A DNA stretch of 60,261 nucleotides. Source: Salegentibacter maritimus. GTDB lineage: Bacteria; Bacteroidota; Bacteroidia; Flavobacteriales; Flavobacteriaceae. The notes beneath the pieces are model-generated. The model did no database searches. It was not told the DNA's origin and saw only the letters and a list, made by a program, of their open reading frames with translations. Made by a program: the position numbers and the translations under genes. Positions 16,682 to 26,817 of the stretch are shown here, one piece after another. How positions within the stretch are numbered: position 1 is the stretch's first letter; each line of letters opens with the position of its first letter. Where the stretch lies: assembly GCF_016236915.1 (NCBI RefSeq), contig NZ_JAEHOK010000019.1, positions 1 to 60,261 of the forward strand, in the 5' to 3' direction.

Positions 16682-18097
16682 TTAGTTAAAACTACGAGGT
16701 CCCATAAACATAGTGCTGGTAGTTTCTATTAAACGATCACCGCTGTAAATACCAATTTTTAATTTTTCCTTTTCATCTTCCAAAGCAGCAGTGTGAATTT
16801 CTATAAACAAGGTACCTTCAGTTAATTCCTGTCCGGGTACTGTAATATTTGATTGTTTTACCGGTTTTATTTCCCCCTGGTGCGATAATAACTTAAACTC
16901 GATATTCTCAAAATCGGCTGTTGTTTTATTCACTAGTTTATAGGTGAAAACATTGCTTACAATATTATCGGCCTTTTTTTCATATAACTGTCCCGGTAAC
17001 CTTAATATTCTGGCTTCGACCTCACTTCTAATAAATAACATTCCCACCAGGACAGCGGTTAGAATTCCCAAAACTATGCTATAGCCTTTTAATCTTGCAG
17101 TAAATTTAAATTTGGCCTTCTTTTCAATATTTTCTTCACTGGCATATCTAATTAAGCCTTTAGGCAGATCTACCGCCTCCATCATATCGTCGCAGGCATC
17201 TATACATGCAGTGCAGTTTATACACTCCAGTTGGGTACCGTTTCTAATATCTATTCCTGTAGGACAAACCTGTACGCATTGAAAACAGTCTATGCAATCA
17301 CCTTTTCCGGTGGCGGCCCTATCTTCGTTCTTTTTAAACTTTGCCCTGCCTTTTTCTTTTTCTCCGCGTTTATGATCATAGGCAACAACTATAGATTTAT
17401 TATCTAGCAATACACCTTGAAGCCTACCGTAGGGACAGGCAATAACGCAAACCTGCTCTCTAAACCAGGCAAAAACAAAATAGAAAACAGCAGTAAATAT
17501 TAATAGCGATATAAAAGTGCTTAAATGGTTAAATGGGCCATCGGTTACATATTGTATAAGACGGTCACTTCCCATTAAATAGGCTAAAAAAACATTTGCT
17601 ATTAGAAATGAAATTATAAAGAATATAAACCATTTTAGGCCACGTTTTCTTATTTTTTCAGCATTCCATTTTTGTTTTTCTAAACGTATTTGTTTTCCGC
17701 GATCTCCTTCAATCCAGTATTCAATCCTGCGAAATACCATTTCCATAAAAATGGTTTGTGGACAAAGCCAACCGCAAAAAATCCTACCAAAGGCGACGGT
17801 AAAAAGAATGATAAAAACCACTCCAAGTACCATCATTATTACGAAAATATGAAAGTCTTGTGGCCAGAAAGGAAATCCAAAAATATTGAAACGCCTTTCC
17901 AGGATATTGAACATTAAAAACTGATTGCCGTTTATTTTTACAAATGGAGCGGCGAAAAGAAAAATGAGCAATACATAACTTACATATTTTCTATACTCGT
18001 AAAACTTACCTGATGGTTTTTTAGGGAAAACCCATAGTCTTTTACCCTCGTCGTCTGCCGTGGCTATTTTATCCCTGAATTTTTCTTTATTATCCAA
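16682..18097 (-). CDS. ccoG: cbb3 oxidase accessory ferredoxin-like protein CcoG
   Basis: A 471-residue membrane iron-sulfur protein of the CcoG/RdxA/FixG family. It has about five membrane spans, a cysteine segment FGRIFCGWLCPQTIF, CVIACPYGRLQG, and a dicluster ferredoxin domain (CIDCFQCVQVCPTGID and CINCTACIDACDDMM). The C-terminal Ig-like domain (about 360-471) faces the periplasm. CcoG supports copper handling during cbb3 assembly, reported as Cu2+ to Cu1+ reduction in other bacteria. It starts 24 bp after the ccoP stop. Confidence 0.92.
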   Translation of the reverse strand: MDNKEKFRDKIATADDEGKRLWVFPKKPSGKFYEYRKYVSYVLLIFLFAAPFVKINGNQFLMFNILERRFNIFGFPFWPQDFHIFVIMMVLGVVFIILFTVAFGRIFCGWLCPQTIFMEMVFRRIEYWIEGDRGKQIRLEKQKWNAEKIRKRGLKWFIFFIISFLIANVFLAYLMGSDRLIQYVTDGPFNHLSTFISLLIFTAVFYFVFAWFREQVCVIACPYGRLQGVLLDNKSIVVAYDHKRGEKEKGRAKFKKNEDRAATGKGDCIDCFQCVQVCPTGIDIRNGTQLECINCTACIDACDDMMEAVDLPKGLIRYASEENIEKKAKFKFTARLKGYSIVLGILTAVLVGMLFIRSEVEARILRLPGQLYEKKADNIVSNVFTYKLVNKTTADFENIEFKLLSHQGEIKPVKQSNITVPGQELTEGTLFIEIHTAALEDEKEKLKIGIYSGDRLIETTSTMFMGPRSFN

Positions 18098-18121
18098 AAC
18101 CTACGTGTATAACTATTTTAC

Positions 18122-19003
18122 TTATTCTGTTTCAGGCTCCCAAATTTCACCCTCTGGTGCTTTTGCATCGGGAGGGTTGGTTCCTTCCAGGCTTATAACA
18201 TAACTGGAAACCTGGGCAATTTCCTGGGCACTCAATTCAGATTTCCAGGCTACCATTCCTTTCCCGTCACGGCCTCCTTCAGATACTGTTTGAAAAACAT
18301 TGCTAATACCACCTCCCAATATCCAGTGTTTATCGGTAAGGTTTGGGCCAATACTACCACCACCATCGGCTTTATGGCAGGCCATACAGCTGGTCATAAA
18401 TATCTGTTCTCCTGCTTCAAGATCAGAAGCCTCGGTTAAGAGTTCTACCGAAGAAGCATCTATAAGATCTGGATTCGCTTTTTTGTAAGCTTCAATTTCC
18501 TCTTTTGCCTGGGCTACCTCGGCAAGGTATTCTTCTGCCTGAGTTTCTCCATCAAAAATGTGGTAATATCCCATATAAACAAATGCGAAAATGATACTCA
18601 CATAAAAGCCATATAGCCACCAGGAGGGAAGATCGTTGTCCAGTTCTTTGATACCATCATAATTATGATCCAGAAGAATTTCATCTTCTTTTTCCATAGG
18701 TTTCTGGTTCAGCATCTTTTTATATAATCTCTTTATACCCGAAAATTGCTTTTCTGAATCTTCAGCTTTAAGATTTTTATAGCGTTCCTGTGCATCTGGC
18801 TTTAAACTACGGAAAACCATATTCTCCAAAGCCGTAACTGAAACTTCTATAGCGATAGCAATTACCAGTACAATGGCAAGAATGCCCCAAATAACCGGAT
18901 ATTGTTGAAATGCCCAGTCGGTTTCTGCCTCTATGGTTAATTCTATTAAAACCAAGGCAAGGATTAAGAATCCAGCTATTCTTAAATATGAGTTATTTTT
19001 CAT
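18122..19003 (-). CDS. ccoP: cbb3 oxidase subunit III, monohaem cytochrome c CcoP
   Basis: A 293-residue subunit. Two N-terminal hydrophobic stretches (about 6-24 and 35-58) precede the CcoP N-terminal domain, whose DNDLPSWWLYGFYVSIIFAFVY is the family hallmark helix. The C-terminal cytochrome c domain has a single CMACH haem site with the distal methionine probably in GMVAW. Proteobacterial CcoP normally has two haem c domains, so this is the shorter Bacteroidota form. It starts 2 bp after the ccoQ stop. Confidence 0.9.
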   Translation of the reverse strand: MKNNSYLRIAGFLILALVLIELTIEAETDWAFQQYPVIWGILAIVLVIAIAIEVSVTALENMVFRSLKPDAQERYKNLKAEDSEKQFSGIKRLYKKMLNQKPMEKEDEILLDHNYDGIKELDNDLPSWWLYGFYVSIIFAFVYMGYYHIFDGETQAEEYLAEVAQAKEEIEAYKKANPDLIDASSVELLTEASDLEAGEQIFMTSCMACHKADGGGSIGPNLTDKHWILGGGISNVFQTVSEGGRDGKGMVAWKSELSAQEIAQVSSYVISLEGTNPPDAKAPEGEIWEPETE

Positions 19004-19005
19004 AG

Positions 19006-19188
19006 TTATTTAATTTCCTGGTTAGTGTCTAGTGGTAATTGGCTTACCTCTTCAATATCTTTCTTTTTTGCGGTAATTACCCATAGGAAAAGCACTACAA
19101 AGAAGATGAAGAATATAAGCAAAGAGATAAGCGGATATATCATAACCCCGTCTATGCTTTCCATATGGCCTTTTACAAATTTAAACAT
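19006..19188 (-). CDS. ccoQ: small cbb3 oxidase subunit CcoQ
   Basis: A 60-residue single-span protein (hydrophobic about 20-42, LISLLIFFIFFVVLFLWVI, followed by TAKKKDIEEV). Its position between ccoNO and ccoP with 2-bp spacings on both sides and its size match CcoQ/FixQ, which stabilises CcoP in the complex. Sequence similarity alone is weak for such short proteins, so the call rests mostly on context. Confidence 0.8.
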   Translation of the reverse strand: MFKFVKGHMESIDGVMIYPLISLLIFFIFFVVLFLWVITAKKKDIEEVSQLPLDTNQEIK

Positions 19189-19190
19189 GC

Positions 19191-21392
19191 TTAATTGTTT
19201 TTGGTATTTGAAACTTCTACATCTTTAGCTTTAATATCTGTGCCCAGTCTCTGCAGATAGGCGATAAGCGCTACAATTTCTCGATTTCGCATTTCTACGA
19301 ATTCTTTCCCATTTTTAGCGGCGAATTCTTTTTCGGCTTCATAGGTTTCAACAAAATCCGGATCTGCATAAAGGTTTTTCTCTATTTGAGTTCCCTGCTC
19401 AGTCATCCATTGTTGTGCATTGTCAATTTCCTCCTGGGTATAGGGTACACCAAGGGTACGTAGGGCTTCCATTTTCGATTCGGTGTCGCCTTTGTCCAGC
19501 TCGTCTGTGATTAGCCATTTATAAGCCGGCATAATAGAACCTGCTGAGGTACTTTGCGGATCGTACATGTGGTTTAGGTGCCAGTTATCAGAATATTTAC
19601 CACCAACCCTCATAAGGTCTGGCCCTGTACGTTTACTACCCCATAAGAAAGGGTAATCATACACATACTCTCCGGCTTTTGAGTATTCGCCATAACGTTC
19701 AACTTCACTTCTAAATGGTCTAATCATTTGCGAGTGGCAGGACACACAACCTTCTCGTATGTAAATATCTCTACCTTCGAGTTCTAGTGGGGTATAGGGT
19801 TTTACGCTCGAGATTACCGGTACATATTCATCTACCATTAATGAAGGCACAATTTGTACTATACCACCAATTAAAATTGCGATAGTGGCAAATATGGTAA
19901 GTTTTACAGGTTTTCTTTCTAACCAAGAGTGGTAAGCTTCTCCTGCGGTTCTCTTACGAGTTACTTTTTGTAGTGGTGCAGCTTCTGCTAATTCATCTTC
20001 AACTTCACTTCCCTGTCTAACGGTTTTTACTATGTTATAAAGTAAAATAAAAGCTCCCACAATATATAATGTACCTCCAATGGCACGCATCCAGTACATT
20101 GGAATAATTGAGGTTACTGTTTCTAAAAAGTTTCCGTAGGTAAGGGTTCCGTCTGGATTAAATTGCTTCCACATAGAAGCCTGCACGAAGCCTGCTACGT
20201 ACATTGGCAATGCATAAATAATAATACCTAGTGTTCCTATCCAGAAATGGGCATTTGCCAATTTGGTAGAGTATAGTTTTGTTTTAAACAACCTTGGTAC
20301 AAGCCAGTAAACCATACCAAAAGTTAGGAAACCATTCCAGGCAAGTGCTCCCACGTGAACGTGTGCAATAATCCAGTCACTAAAGTGTGCAATGGCGTTT
20401 ACGTTTTTAAGAGAAAGCATAGGCCCTTCAAAAGTTGCCATCCCGTAGCCGGTAATCGCTACTACGAAAAATTTAAGTACGGGGTTTGTTCGCACTTTAT
20501 CCCATGCACCACGCAGGGTTAAAAGTCCGTTTATCATACCACCCCAGGATGGGAACAATAGCATTACAGAAAAAGCTACCCCAAGGTTTTGAGCCCAGTC
20601 TGGTAAAGTTGAATACAATAAATGGTGTGGGCCTGCCCAGATATAGATAAATATAAGCGACCAAAAGTGTATAATAGAAAGCCTATAGGAGTATACCGGC
20701 CTGTTAGCTGCTTTTGGCACAAAATAATACATTAAGCCCAGGAAAGGCGTTGTAAGGAAGAATGCCACCGCATTGTGTCCATACCACCACTGTACTAAAG
20801 CATCCTGAACCCCAGAATAAAAAGAATAACTTTTTAATGCAGTAACAGGTATTTCAATATTGTTTACAATGTGTAATACAGCAACGGTTACGAATGTAGC
20901 AAGGTAAAACCAAATGGCCACATATAAGTGACGTTGTCTTCTTTTAATCATGGTTCCAATAAGGTTAGCTCCAAAAGCAACCCAAACCAAAGCAATTGCA
21001 ATATCTATTGGCCATTCTAATTCAGCATACTCTTTAGAACTGGTGAAGCCCATAGGTAAGGTAATGGCCGCTGCTACAATTATGGCCTGCCATCCCCAGA
21101 AGTTGAAATTACTTAAAAAATCGCTATACATTCTGGCTTTAAGCAAACGTTGGGTAGAATAGTATACCCCAGCAAAAATTGCGTTTCCAACAAAGGCAAA
21201 AATCACCGCATTGGTATGCAATGGCCTTAAACGACCAAAACTTAACCATGGAATACCATCGGTTATGTTAGGGAATAAAAACATAAATGCGAGCAAAAGC
21301 CCTACACTCATACCCACTATACCCCAAAAAAGGGTAGCCATAGTAAACTTTTTTACGATTTTATTATCGTAATGAAACTGTTCTACTTCCAT
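19191..21392 (-). CDS. ccoNO: fused cbb3 oxidase catalytic subunits CcoN-CcoO
   Basis: A 733-residue fusion. Residues 1-460 are CcoN, the haem-copper oxidase core with about 12 membrane spans: His59 (LRPLHTN), His206 in [10 protein letters not shown], the His256-His257 pair (AGPHHLLY) and HVHVG near 344-348 supply haem and CuB ligands. Residues 500-733 are CcoO, with one membrane anchor and the haem c site CVSCH (549-553), then MIRPFRSE. Separate ccoN and ccoO genes are usual in Proteobacteria; the fusion is typical of Bacteroidota. The complex reduces oxygen to water with high affinity and pumps protons. Confidence 0.94.
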   Translation of the reverse strand: MEVEQFHYDNKIVKKFTMATLFWGIVGMSVGLLLAFMFLFPNITDGIPWLSFGRLRPLHTNAVIFAFVGNAIFAGVYYSTQRLLKARMYSDFLSNFNFWGWQAIIVAAAITLPMGFTSSKEYAELEWPIDIAIALVWVAFGANLIGTMIKRRQRHLYVAIWFYLATFVTVAVLHIVNNIEIPVTALKSYSFYSGVQDALVQWWYGHNAVAFFLTTPFLGLMYYFVPKAANRPVYSYRLSIIHFWSLIFIYIWAGPHHLLYSTLPDWAQNLGVAFSVMLLFPSWGGMINGLLTLRGAWDKVRTNPVLKFFVVAITGYGMATFEGPMLSLKNVNAIAHFSDWIIAHVHVGALAWNGFLTFGMVYWLVPRLFKTKLYSTKLANAHFWIGTLGIIIYALPMYVAGFVQASMWKQFNPDGTLTYGNFLETVTSIIPMYWMRAIGGTLYIVGAFILLYNIVKTVRQGSEVEDELAEAAPLQKVTRKRTAGEAYHSWLERKPVKLTIFATIAILIGGIVQIVPSLMVDEYVPVISSVKPYTPLELEGRDIYIREGCVSCHSQMIRPFRSEVERYGEYSKAGEYVYDYPFLWGSKRTGPDLMRVGGKYSDNWHLNHMYDPQSTSAGSIMPAYKWLITDELDKGDTESKMEALRTLGVPYTQEEIDNAQQWMTEQGTQIEKNLYADPDFVETYEAEKEFAAKNGKEFVEMRNREIVALIAYLQRLGTDIKAKDVEVSNTKNN

Positions 21393-21394
21393 AG

Positions 21395-21589
21395 TTAATT
21401 AGATTTCTTGTTTTTGGTGGAACTGGATTTACTTGATTTTGGTTTTACTAATTCATCGTCAAATAACATTCTTACTGAGGGTGTGTAGACATCGTCATAT
21501 TGTCCTTTTTTTACTGAAAAAATAAAAGCGACAAAGAAGATGAGGGCTACCAATACACTTAAAGCCAGTAAGAGGTAAATGATATTCAT
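21395..21589 (-). CDS. ccoS: cbb3 oxidase maturation protein CcoS
   Basis: A 64-residue protein with one membrane span (about 3-26) followed by [20 protein letters not shown], which carries the CcoS signature K-x-GQ(F/Y)-D-D plus an acidic pair, and a Lys/Ser-rich tail. CcoS is needed for haem and copper insertion into cbb3 oxidase. It is the first gene after the conserved promoter motif at 21635-21653 and starts 2 bp before the ccoNO gene. Confidence 0.9.
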   Translation of the reverse strand: MNIIYLLLALSVLVALIFFVAFIFSVKKGQYDDVYTPSVRMLFDDELVKPKSSKSSSTKNKKSN

Positions 21590-21607
21590 GTTAATTCAAT
21601 TATTTAG

Positions 21608-21653
21608 CAAACTTAAAAATGTGTTAAAATCTAAAATATGATTTAAATCAGGT
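21608..21653 (-). promoter_or_regulatory. Crp/Fnr-type site and promoter box of the ccoS-NOQPGH operon
   Basis: On the minus strand ACCTGAT-N5-TCATATT (21653-21635), then 19 nt, then TAAGTTTG (21615-21608), matching TAnnTTTG, 18 nt before the ccoS ATG. The core TGATTTAAATCA (21639-21650) is a perfect palindrome and fits the FNR half-sites TGAT/ATCA without the outer T and A. It gives the operon its own promoter downstream of ccoI. Confidence 0.75.
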
Positions 21654-21658
21654 TTAGC

Positions 21659-24052
21659 CTAATACCGTTTTAATTTTTTTCCGGCCAGGTTGGTTGCTAA
21701 TGTTGCAAAAGCTACTATACTAATTGAGCTTAAAGGCATTAATATAGCAGCAATAACCGGCATTAAATTGCCGGTTACAGCAAAAGCAAGGCCTATTGCA
21801 TTATAACATAAACTTAATACAAAGCTCCATTTTATGATTTTTATTCCTTTTGCCGAAAGTTGAAAATACTTGCTTAATTGTGGAAGGTTTGAAGCTTCTA
21901 AAATACCATCACAAGCCGGAGAGAAAACGTTAATATTTTCTGAAATAGCAATCCCAACATTACTTTGTGCCAGTGCGCCGGCGTCGTTAAGTCCGTCGCC
22001 TATCATCATAACCAATTTGCCTTCTTCCTGAAGTTTTTTAATAAAAGCAAGTTTATCGTCCGGTTTTTGGTTAAAGTAGAATCTGGTCGTTAAAGGCAAC
22101 ATTTTTTCAAGCCTTTCCTTTTCACCATCATTATCTCCCGAAAGAATAAACAACTTTTTGCTTTCGCCCAGTTCTTTAAAGAGTTGGGCGAGGCCTTCTC
22201 GATAAGAGTTTTTAAAAACATAACAACCTTTATATTCTTCGTTGCTACTAATATGAACGCTTGTTTTATTAAGTTCTTTGGTTTCTGTGGAAAAATCCCT
22301 TACAAAAGTTTCAGAGCCAATCTTTATCCTGTTGCCGTTAGTTTCGGCACTAATTCCTTGCCCTGTATATTCCTGAAATTCATCCAAACCCTGTATATTA
22401 TTTTTATCCAGAATTTGATATAATTGTCTGCTTAAAGGATGGCTGGAAGCTCTTAAACTGCTACTTAATAAGCTTTGTTCCTCGGTGTTTAATTTTAAGC
22501 CCTCATAGAAAATCTCTGTTTTATTGTTTGAGGTAATTGTTCCCGTTTTATCAAAAACTACACAATCTATTTTGGCTATTTGTTCAATAACACTCGCTTC
22601 CTTTAAGTAAAATTTATTCCTTCCGAAGATACGAAGCAAATTTCCCAGCGTAAATGGGGTAGCAAGAGCTATAGCACAAGGGCAGGCAATAATTAATACC
22701 GCCGTGAACACATTTAAAGCTTTTGACGGATCGTAGATTAACCAAAACAAAGTAGCTGTAAAGGCAATACTTAAAACCCCGGTGGTGAAGCGCTTACTTA
22801 TTTGATTGATGAGTGTTTGAAATTCGCTGTTTTTATCTTTATCAAATACTTCATTACTCCAAAGTTTTGTAAGGTAACTTTGGTCTATGGCTTTTATGGC
22901 TTCAATTTCCAGAACGCCTCCCTGTTGTCTACCACCGGCATAGAGTGTTTCTCCAGATTCTTTTCTAACAACTTCGGCCTCTCCTGTTACAAAACTGTAG
23001 TCTATATTTGCCTGGCCCTTTATTAAAACCGCATCTATTGGTATTAATTCGCCATTTCTTATTAAAATACGATCACCGGCTTTTATTTTATAAACCTGTA
23101 TTTGCTCTTCTAGGCTTTCATTGGAGTTGTTTTTTGTTAAGCGCGTAACGGCCATGGGAAAATAAGATTTATAATCCCTTTCAAAAGATAGGTATGAATA
23201 AGTTTTTTGCTGAAAAAACTTTCCTAAAAGTAAGAAGAAGACCAAGCCCGTAAGGCTATCAAAAAAACCGGTTCCCAGGTCTAAAAGGATTTCTGTAGTA
23301 CTTCGTATAAAAAGAACGGCAATTCCAAGGGCAATAGGTACGTCTATGTTTAGTATTTTAGCTCTTAATCCTTTATAGGCCGAAACAAAATAACCTGAGC
23401 CCGAATAAAAAACCACTGGTAGGGAAAAAGCAAACATTAGCCAGCGAAATAAATGTTTAAATTGCTCAAGCCAAAACTCTTTTACTTCAAAATATTCGGG
23501 AAAAGAAAGAAACATCACATTCCCAAAAGCAAAACCGGCAACTCCAAGTTTGTAGATTAGACTTCTATCTACTTTATGATCTCTTTCATCGTAATCTTTT
23601 AGGGAAATATAAGGTTCATAACCAATTTTACTAAGAAGATAAACCAGTTCCTTGAGGTTTATCTTTTCGGGAGAGAAACTTATACGTACAGTTTTTTTTG
23701 GAAAATCTACTTGAGCCGATTTAACCCCGTTGTTTAGTTTTCCAAGATTTTCTAAGACCCAAATACACGAGCTACAGTGCATAGAGGGTACCAGGAAATT
23801 TACAATTTGTGTATTGCCTTCATTAAATTCTAATAACTTTTCAGCTATTTCCTTATTGTCAAGAAAATCGAATTTACCTTCTGAAGTCACCGGAGAGATC
23901 CCTGGTTTTTCCTGAAGATCATAATAATAAGTAAGATCGCTTTCGTTTAAGATTTCATAAACAGTTTTACAACCATGGCAACAGAAATCTTTTTCCTGAA
24001 AAACAAGGTGCTCATTTTTACATGCTTCACCACAGTGAAAACAGTTTTTCAT
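21659..24052 (-). CDS. ccoI: copper-translocating P1B-type ATPase of cbb3 assembly (CcoI/FixI)
   Basis: A 797-residue heavy-metal P-type ATPase. The N-terminus is a cysteine-rich domain (CFHCGEACKNEH and FCCHGCKTVYEIL), followed by a heavy-metal-associated domain with MHCSSC (about 92-97). Core motifs are TGEAEVV (actuator), ACPCAIALATP (CPC in the metal-binding span), DKTGTIT (phosphorylated Asp), and MIGDGLNDAGAL. CcoI/FixI exports copper to the periplasm for insertion into cbb3 oxidase. The Cys-rich start and adjacency to ccoS separate it from CopA-type efflux pumps. Confidence 0.92.
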   Translation of the reverse strand: MKNCFHCGEACKNEHLVFQEKDFCCHGCKTVYEILNESDLTYYYDLQEKPGISPVTSEGKFDFLDNKEIAEKLLEFNEGNTQIVNFLVPSMHCSSCIWVLENLGKLNNGVKSAQVDFPKKTVRISFSPEKINLKELVYLLSKIGYEPYISLKDYDERDHKVDRSLIYKLGVAGFAFGNVMFLSFPEYFEVKEFWLEQFKHLFRWLMFAFSLPVVFYSGSGYFVSAYKGLRAKILNIDVPIALGIAVLFIRSTTEILLDLGTGFFDSLTGLVFFLLLGKFFQQKTYSYLSFERDYKSYFPMAVTRLTKNNSNESLEEQIQVYKIKAGDRILIRNGELIPIDAVLIKGQANIDYSFVTGEAEVVRKESGETLYAGGRQQGGVLEIEAIKAIDQSYLTKLWSNEVFDKDKNSEFQTLINQISKRFTTGVLSIAFTATLFWLIYDPSKALNVFTAVLIIACPCAIALATPFTLGNLLRIFGRNKFYLKEASVIEQIAKIDCVVFDKTGTITSNNKTEIFYEGLKLNTEEQSLLSSSLRASSHPLSRQLYQILDKNNIQGLDEFQEYTGQGISAETNGNRIKIGSETFVRDFSTETKELNKTSVHISSNEEYKGCYVFKNSYREGLAQLFKELGESKKLFILSGDNDGEKERLEKMLPLTTRFYFNQKPDDKLAFIKKLQEEGKLVMMIGDGLNDAGALAQSNVGIAISENINVFSPACDGILEASNLPQLSKYFQLSAKGIKIIKWSFVLSLCYNAIGLAFAVTGNLMPVIAAILMPLSSISIVAFATLATNLAGKKLKRY

Positions 24053-24071
24053 ACAAACCGAATTTTAATTG

Positions 24072-24116
24072 CAAATTTCGTGAAATTTCGACCATTTAAT
24101 ATGACCGGAATCAGGT
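24072..24116 (-). promoter_or_regulatory. Crp/Fnr-type site and promoter box of ccoI
   Basis: On the minus strand ACCTGAT-N5-TCATATT (24116-24098), then 18 nt, then GAAATTTG (24079-24072), which matches TAnnTTTG except for the first T. The ATG at 24052 is 46 nt from the motif edge, as at ccoS and hemN. The flanking TAAACCTGAT and TCATATT are shared with the ccoS site although the spacer differs. Confidence 0.7.
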
Positions 24117-24124
24117 TTACCTAA

Positions 24125-25450
24125 CTAATTGCTATTGCTAACTTTTCGTAAGTAAAAATAACCAATTATTCCGGCAAGTAAAGAGGCCAATAAGATTCCA
24201 ATTTTTGCCTGAGACATGTAACTTTCGTTTTCAAAAGCAAGGTCGGTAATAAATAAGGACATAGTGAAGCCAATGGCCGCTAAACAGGCAATACCATATA
24301 CATGCTTCCATCTTACCTTTTGGGGCAGTGCTGCAATTTTAAGCCAAACCATAAGTTTTGAGAATAAAATTATCCCGGTTAATTTTCCTAAAATAAGTCC
24401 GCTAACAACGCCAATCAATACAGGACTTAAAACAGCATCAAAAGAGGTTTCCCCAAGGCTAACTCCTGCATTGGCAAAGGCAAATATTGGAAGAATTACG
24501 AAGCTTACTAATGGGTGTAGAGCATGCTCCAGCCGTTGTAGAGGGGGAGTGGCATCTTCGGTTAATGAAGAGAATTTTTCAATAGTATAAGTAATATGTT
24601 CTTCAGCTTCTTTAGGATCTTTTTTTCTATTCCTGAATTCCTGCTGAATTTCGTAGCCTAGAAGTTTAGCTTTTCTAAGGAATAGTGGGGTATTAATTTT
24701 TTTGGTGTTAGGAATTGCGAAGGCGGCCAGAACGGCAGCTATAGTGGCATGTACTCCTGAAAGTAAAATTGCCAGCCACAAACCTCCAATTCCCATAACT
24801 GCATAAAAAAGGGTATTTCTAATGCCAATTAAATTGGCTGCGGCAAGAATTAAGAGAAAAACCCCTGCAATTCCCAGACTTTGCAAGGAGATATCTGAGG
24901 TATAAAAAAATGCAATTACCAGAACAGCCCCCAGGTCGTCTACGATGGCAATAGCGGTTAAAAACACTTTTAGAGGTAAAGGAACCCTGTCTCCCAAAAG
25001 ATAAAGTATTCCCAGTGCAAAAGCAATATCTGTAGCCATAGGAATTCCCCAACCCGATACAGAATCAAGGCCCGTATTAAAGTAATAAAAGATAAGTGCA
25101 GGAAAAATCATGCCTCCAATCGCGGCTCCTATAGGCAGCATAGATTTTTTTATGCTTGAAAGCTCACCTTGTAGAATTTCCCGTTTAAGTTCAAGTCCAA
25201 CCACAAAGAAAAAGATAGACATAAGTCCGTCGTTAATCCAGTGCAGTAAATTTTTTCTTATCACAAAATCGTTTATTCCCAGATGAATGTATTGTTTCCA
25301 TAAGCTATGGTAGGCATCAGCAAAAGGGGAATTAGCTACTATCATGGCTAGTAAGGCCGAAAAAATAAGCAATAAACCTACCGATGTTTTTTTCTCAATA
25401 AAATTCTTAATTGGGAGTATAAGATAAATGTCCAGAGGTGATTTTTTCAT
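24125..25450 (-). CDS. nhaA: Na+/H+ antiporter NhaA
   Basis: A 441-residue antiporter with 11-12 membrane spans that exchanges internal Na+ for external protons, supporting pH and salt homeostasis. Family motifs are INDGLMSIFFFVVGLELKRE, ATDIAFALGIL (with the paired aspartates of the transport site, MATD and AIVDDLGAVLVIAFFYT), and NAGVSLGE. A charged insertion (about 270-305, GYEIQQEFRNRKKDPKE) between the halves makes it longer than the 388-residue E. coli protein. It is transcribed toward ccoI and ends 9 bp before the ccoI control motif. Confidence 0.93.
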   Translation of the reverse strand: MKKSPLDIYLILPIKNFIEKKTSVGLLLIFSALLAMIVANSPFADAYHSLWKQYIHLGINDFVIRKNLLHWINDGLMSIFFFVVGLELKREILQGELSSIKKSMLPIGAAIGGMIFPALIFYYFNTGLDSVSGWGIPMATDIAFALGILYLLGDRVPLPLKVFLTAIAIVDDLGAVLVIAFFYTSDISLQSLGIAGVFLLILAAANLIGIRNTLFYAVMGIGGLWLAILLSGVHATIAAVLAAFAIPNTKKINTPLFLRKAKLLGYEIQQEFRNRKKDPKEAEEHITYTIEKFSSLTEDATPPLQRLEHALHPLVSFVILPIFAFANAGVSLGETSFDAVLSPVLIGVVSGLILGKLTGIILFSKLMVWLKIAALPQKVRWKHVYGIACLAAIGFTMSLFITDLAFENESYMSQAKIGILLASLLAGIIGYFYLRKVSNSN

Positions 25451-25615
25451 AGTAAACAGTTGCTAAAAATAGATGTAGAATACTTGATAATAAAGCTATT
25501 ACCATTTTAGGGATGTAGATATGATAAAACTCAGTTTTTGGGTTATTCATAAAGTATAAAGATCATGAATTCTAATTTGTTTTTTGAAACTGCTAACAAC
25601 AAAACATTACCCGGT

Positions 25616-25701
25616 CATCCAGGTTTAATTGATTGGAGCTTAGCTCGAAATAAAAAAATATTTCCGTTTATTGCCTGTTGGCTTGCCATAGGGTAATTTA
25701 T
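25616..25701. repeat. repeat family A, diverged copy
   Basis: AGCTTAGCTCGAAATAAAA, TTCCGTTTATTGCCTG and TTGGCTTGCCATAGGGTAATTTA follow the family A order, but the first half is decayed. It lies 27 bp upstream of the corA ATG, between divergent genes. Little else is seen in the 277-bp gap. Confidence 0.45.
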
Positions 25702-25727
25702 TACCTTTAGGGCTATAAAGTTTAAAT

Positions 25728-26804
25728 ATGGTAAAAAAGCTAACCCAAAGTTTACGCAGGCCTAAAATGAAGTCGGTTAACCAACCTCCCGGAACAGTTA
25801 CTTATGTAGGAAGAAAAGAGTCTGGTGAAACCAAGCTGGAAGTAATAGATTACAATAAAAATAATTTCGAGAAACTTACATCTTCCACTACCGAAGATGC
25901 TTTTAAATTTGAGGCAGAAGACCGTATTACCTGGTTTAATATAGATGGACTAAGCAATACCGAAGAAATTGAAAAGCTTGGTAAGTATTACGAACTGCAT
26001 CCATTAATTATTGAAGATATAGTAAATACCACACAACGACCAAAGATAGATGAATATGAAGATTATTTATTTATAGTTGCAAAAATGCTATATCACCAGG
26101 ATGGAAAATTAGTACATGAGCATATAAGTTTTGTTTTAGGTAGTAACTATGTGTTAACATTCCAGGAAGCTGGTGGAGATGTATTTGATGGGGTTAGGGG
26201 AAGGCTTGAAAAATCGTACGGGCGTATTAGAAGTAATGGCTCTGATTATCTTGTGTTTGCGCTTTTAGATGCTATAGTAGACCATTATTTCCTGGTAGTA
26301 GATGAGTTGAGCGAGAAAGTTGAAAGCCTTGAAGAACAATTATTTGAAAGTAAACCGGGCGATGATATCACTGCTGAAATTCAGGATCTTAAACGATCTA
26401 TTTTAAGAGTTAGGCGAGCGGTTTTTCCCCTAAAAGAAGTTATATTTAGGCTTCAAAAAATGGAAAATGAGCTTATAAAAAGCCGCACTAGAAACTATAT
26501 AGACGATCTACACGATCATATACTACAGGTTTCAGAAAACATAGATCTCTACAGGGAAATGGCCTGGGGACTTATGGATATGTATATGACCACCCTTAGC
26601 AATAAGATGAACGAGGTGATGAAAGTTTTAACCATTATGGCCTCTATTTTTATTCCCCTTACTTTTATTGCAGGAATTTACGGGATGAACTTTCAACACA
26701 TGCCAGAGTTGCAATGGGAGTACAGTTACTATGTGCTTTGGGGGGTGATGATTGTGATTTTCCTCTTAATGATTTTTTATTTCAAGCGAAAAAAATGGTT
26801 ATAA
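25728..26804 (+). CDS. corA: CorA family Mg2+/Co2+ transporter
   Basis: A 358-residue CorA protein for passive uptake of Mg2+ (also Co2+, Ni2+). A large cytoplasmic N-terminal domain with long helices (about 50-290) is followed by two C-terminal membrane spans. The pore signature YGMNF is at the end of the first span (IYGMNFQHMPE) and the positively charged end KRKKWL is the family's basic patch. A second ATG at residue 10 is possible. The lactonase-like gene follows 13 bp later, so the two may be cotranscribed. Confidence 0.9.
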   Translation: MVKKLTQSLRRPKMKSVNQPPGTVTYVGRKESGETKLEVIDYNKNNFEKLTSSTTEDAFKFEAEDRITWFNIDGLSNTEEIEKLGKYYELHPLIIEDIVNTTQRPKIDEYEDYLFIVAKMLYHQDGKLVHEHISFVLGSNYVLTFQEAGGDVFDGVRGRLEKSYGRIRSNGSDYLVFALLDAIVDHYFLVVDELSEKVESLEEQLFESKPGDDITAEIQDLKRSILRVRRAVFPLKEVIFRLQKMENELIKSRTRNYIDDLHDHILQVSENIDLYREMAWGLMDMYMTTLSNKMNEVMKVLTIMASIFIPLTFIAGIYGMNFQHMPELQWEYSYYVLWGVMIVIFLLMIFYFKRKKWL

Positions 26805-26817
26805 CTCAAATAATAAT

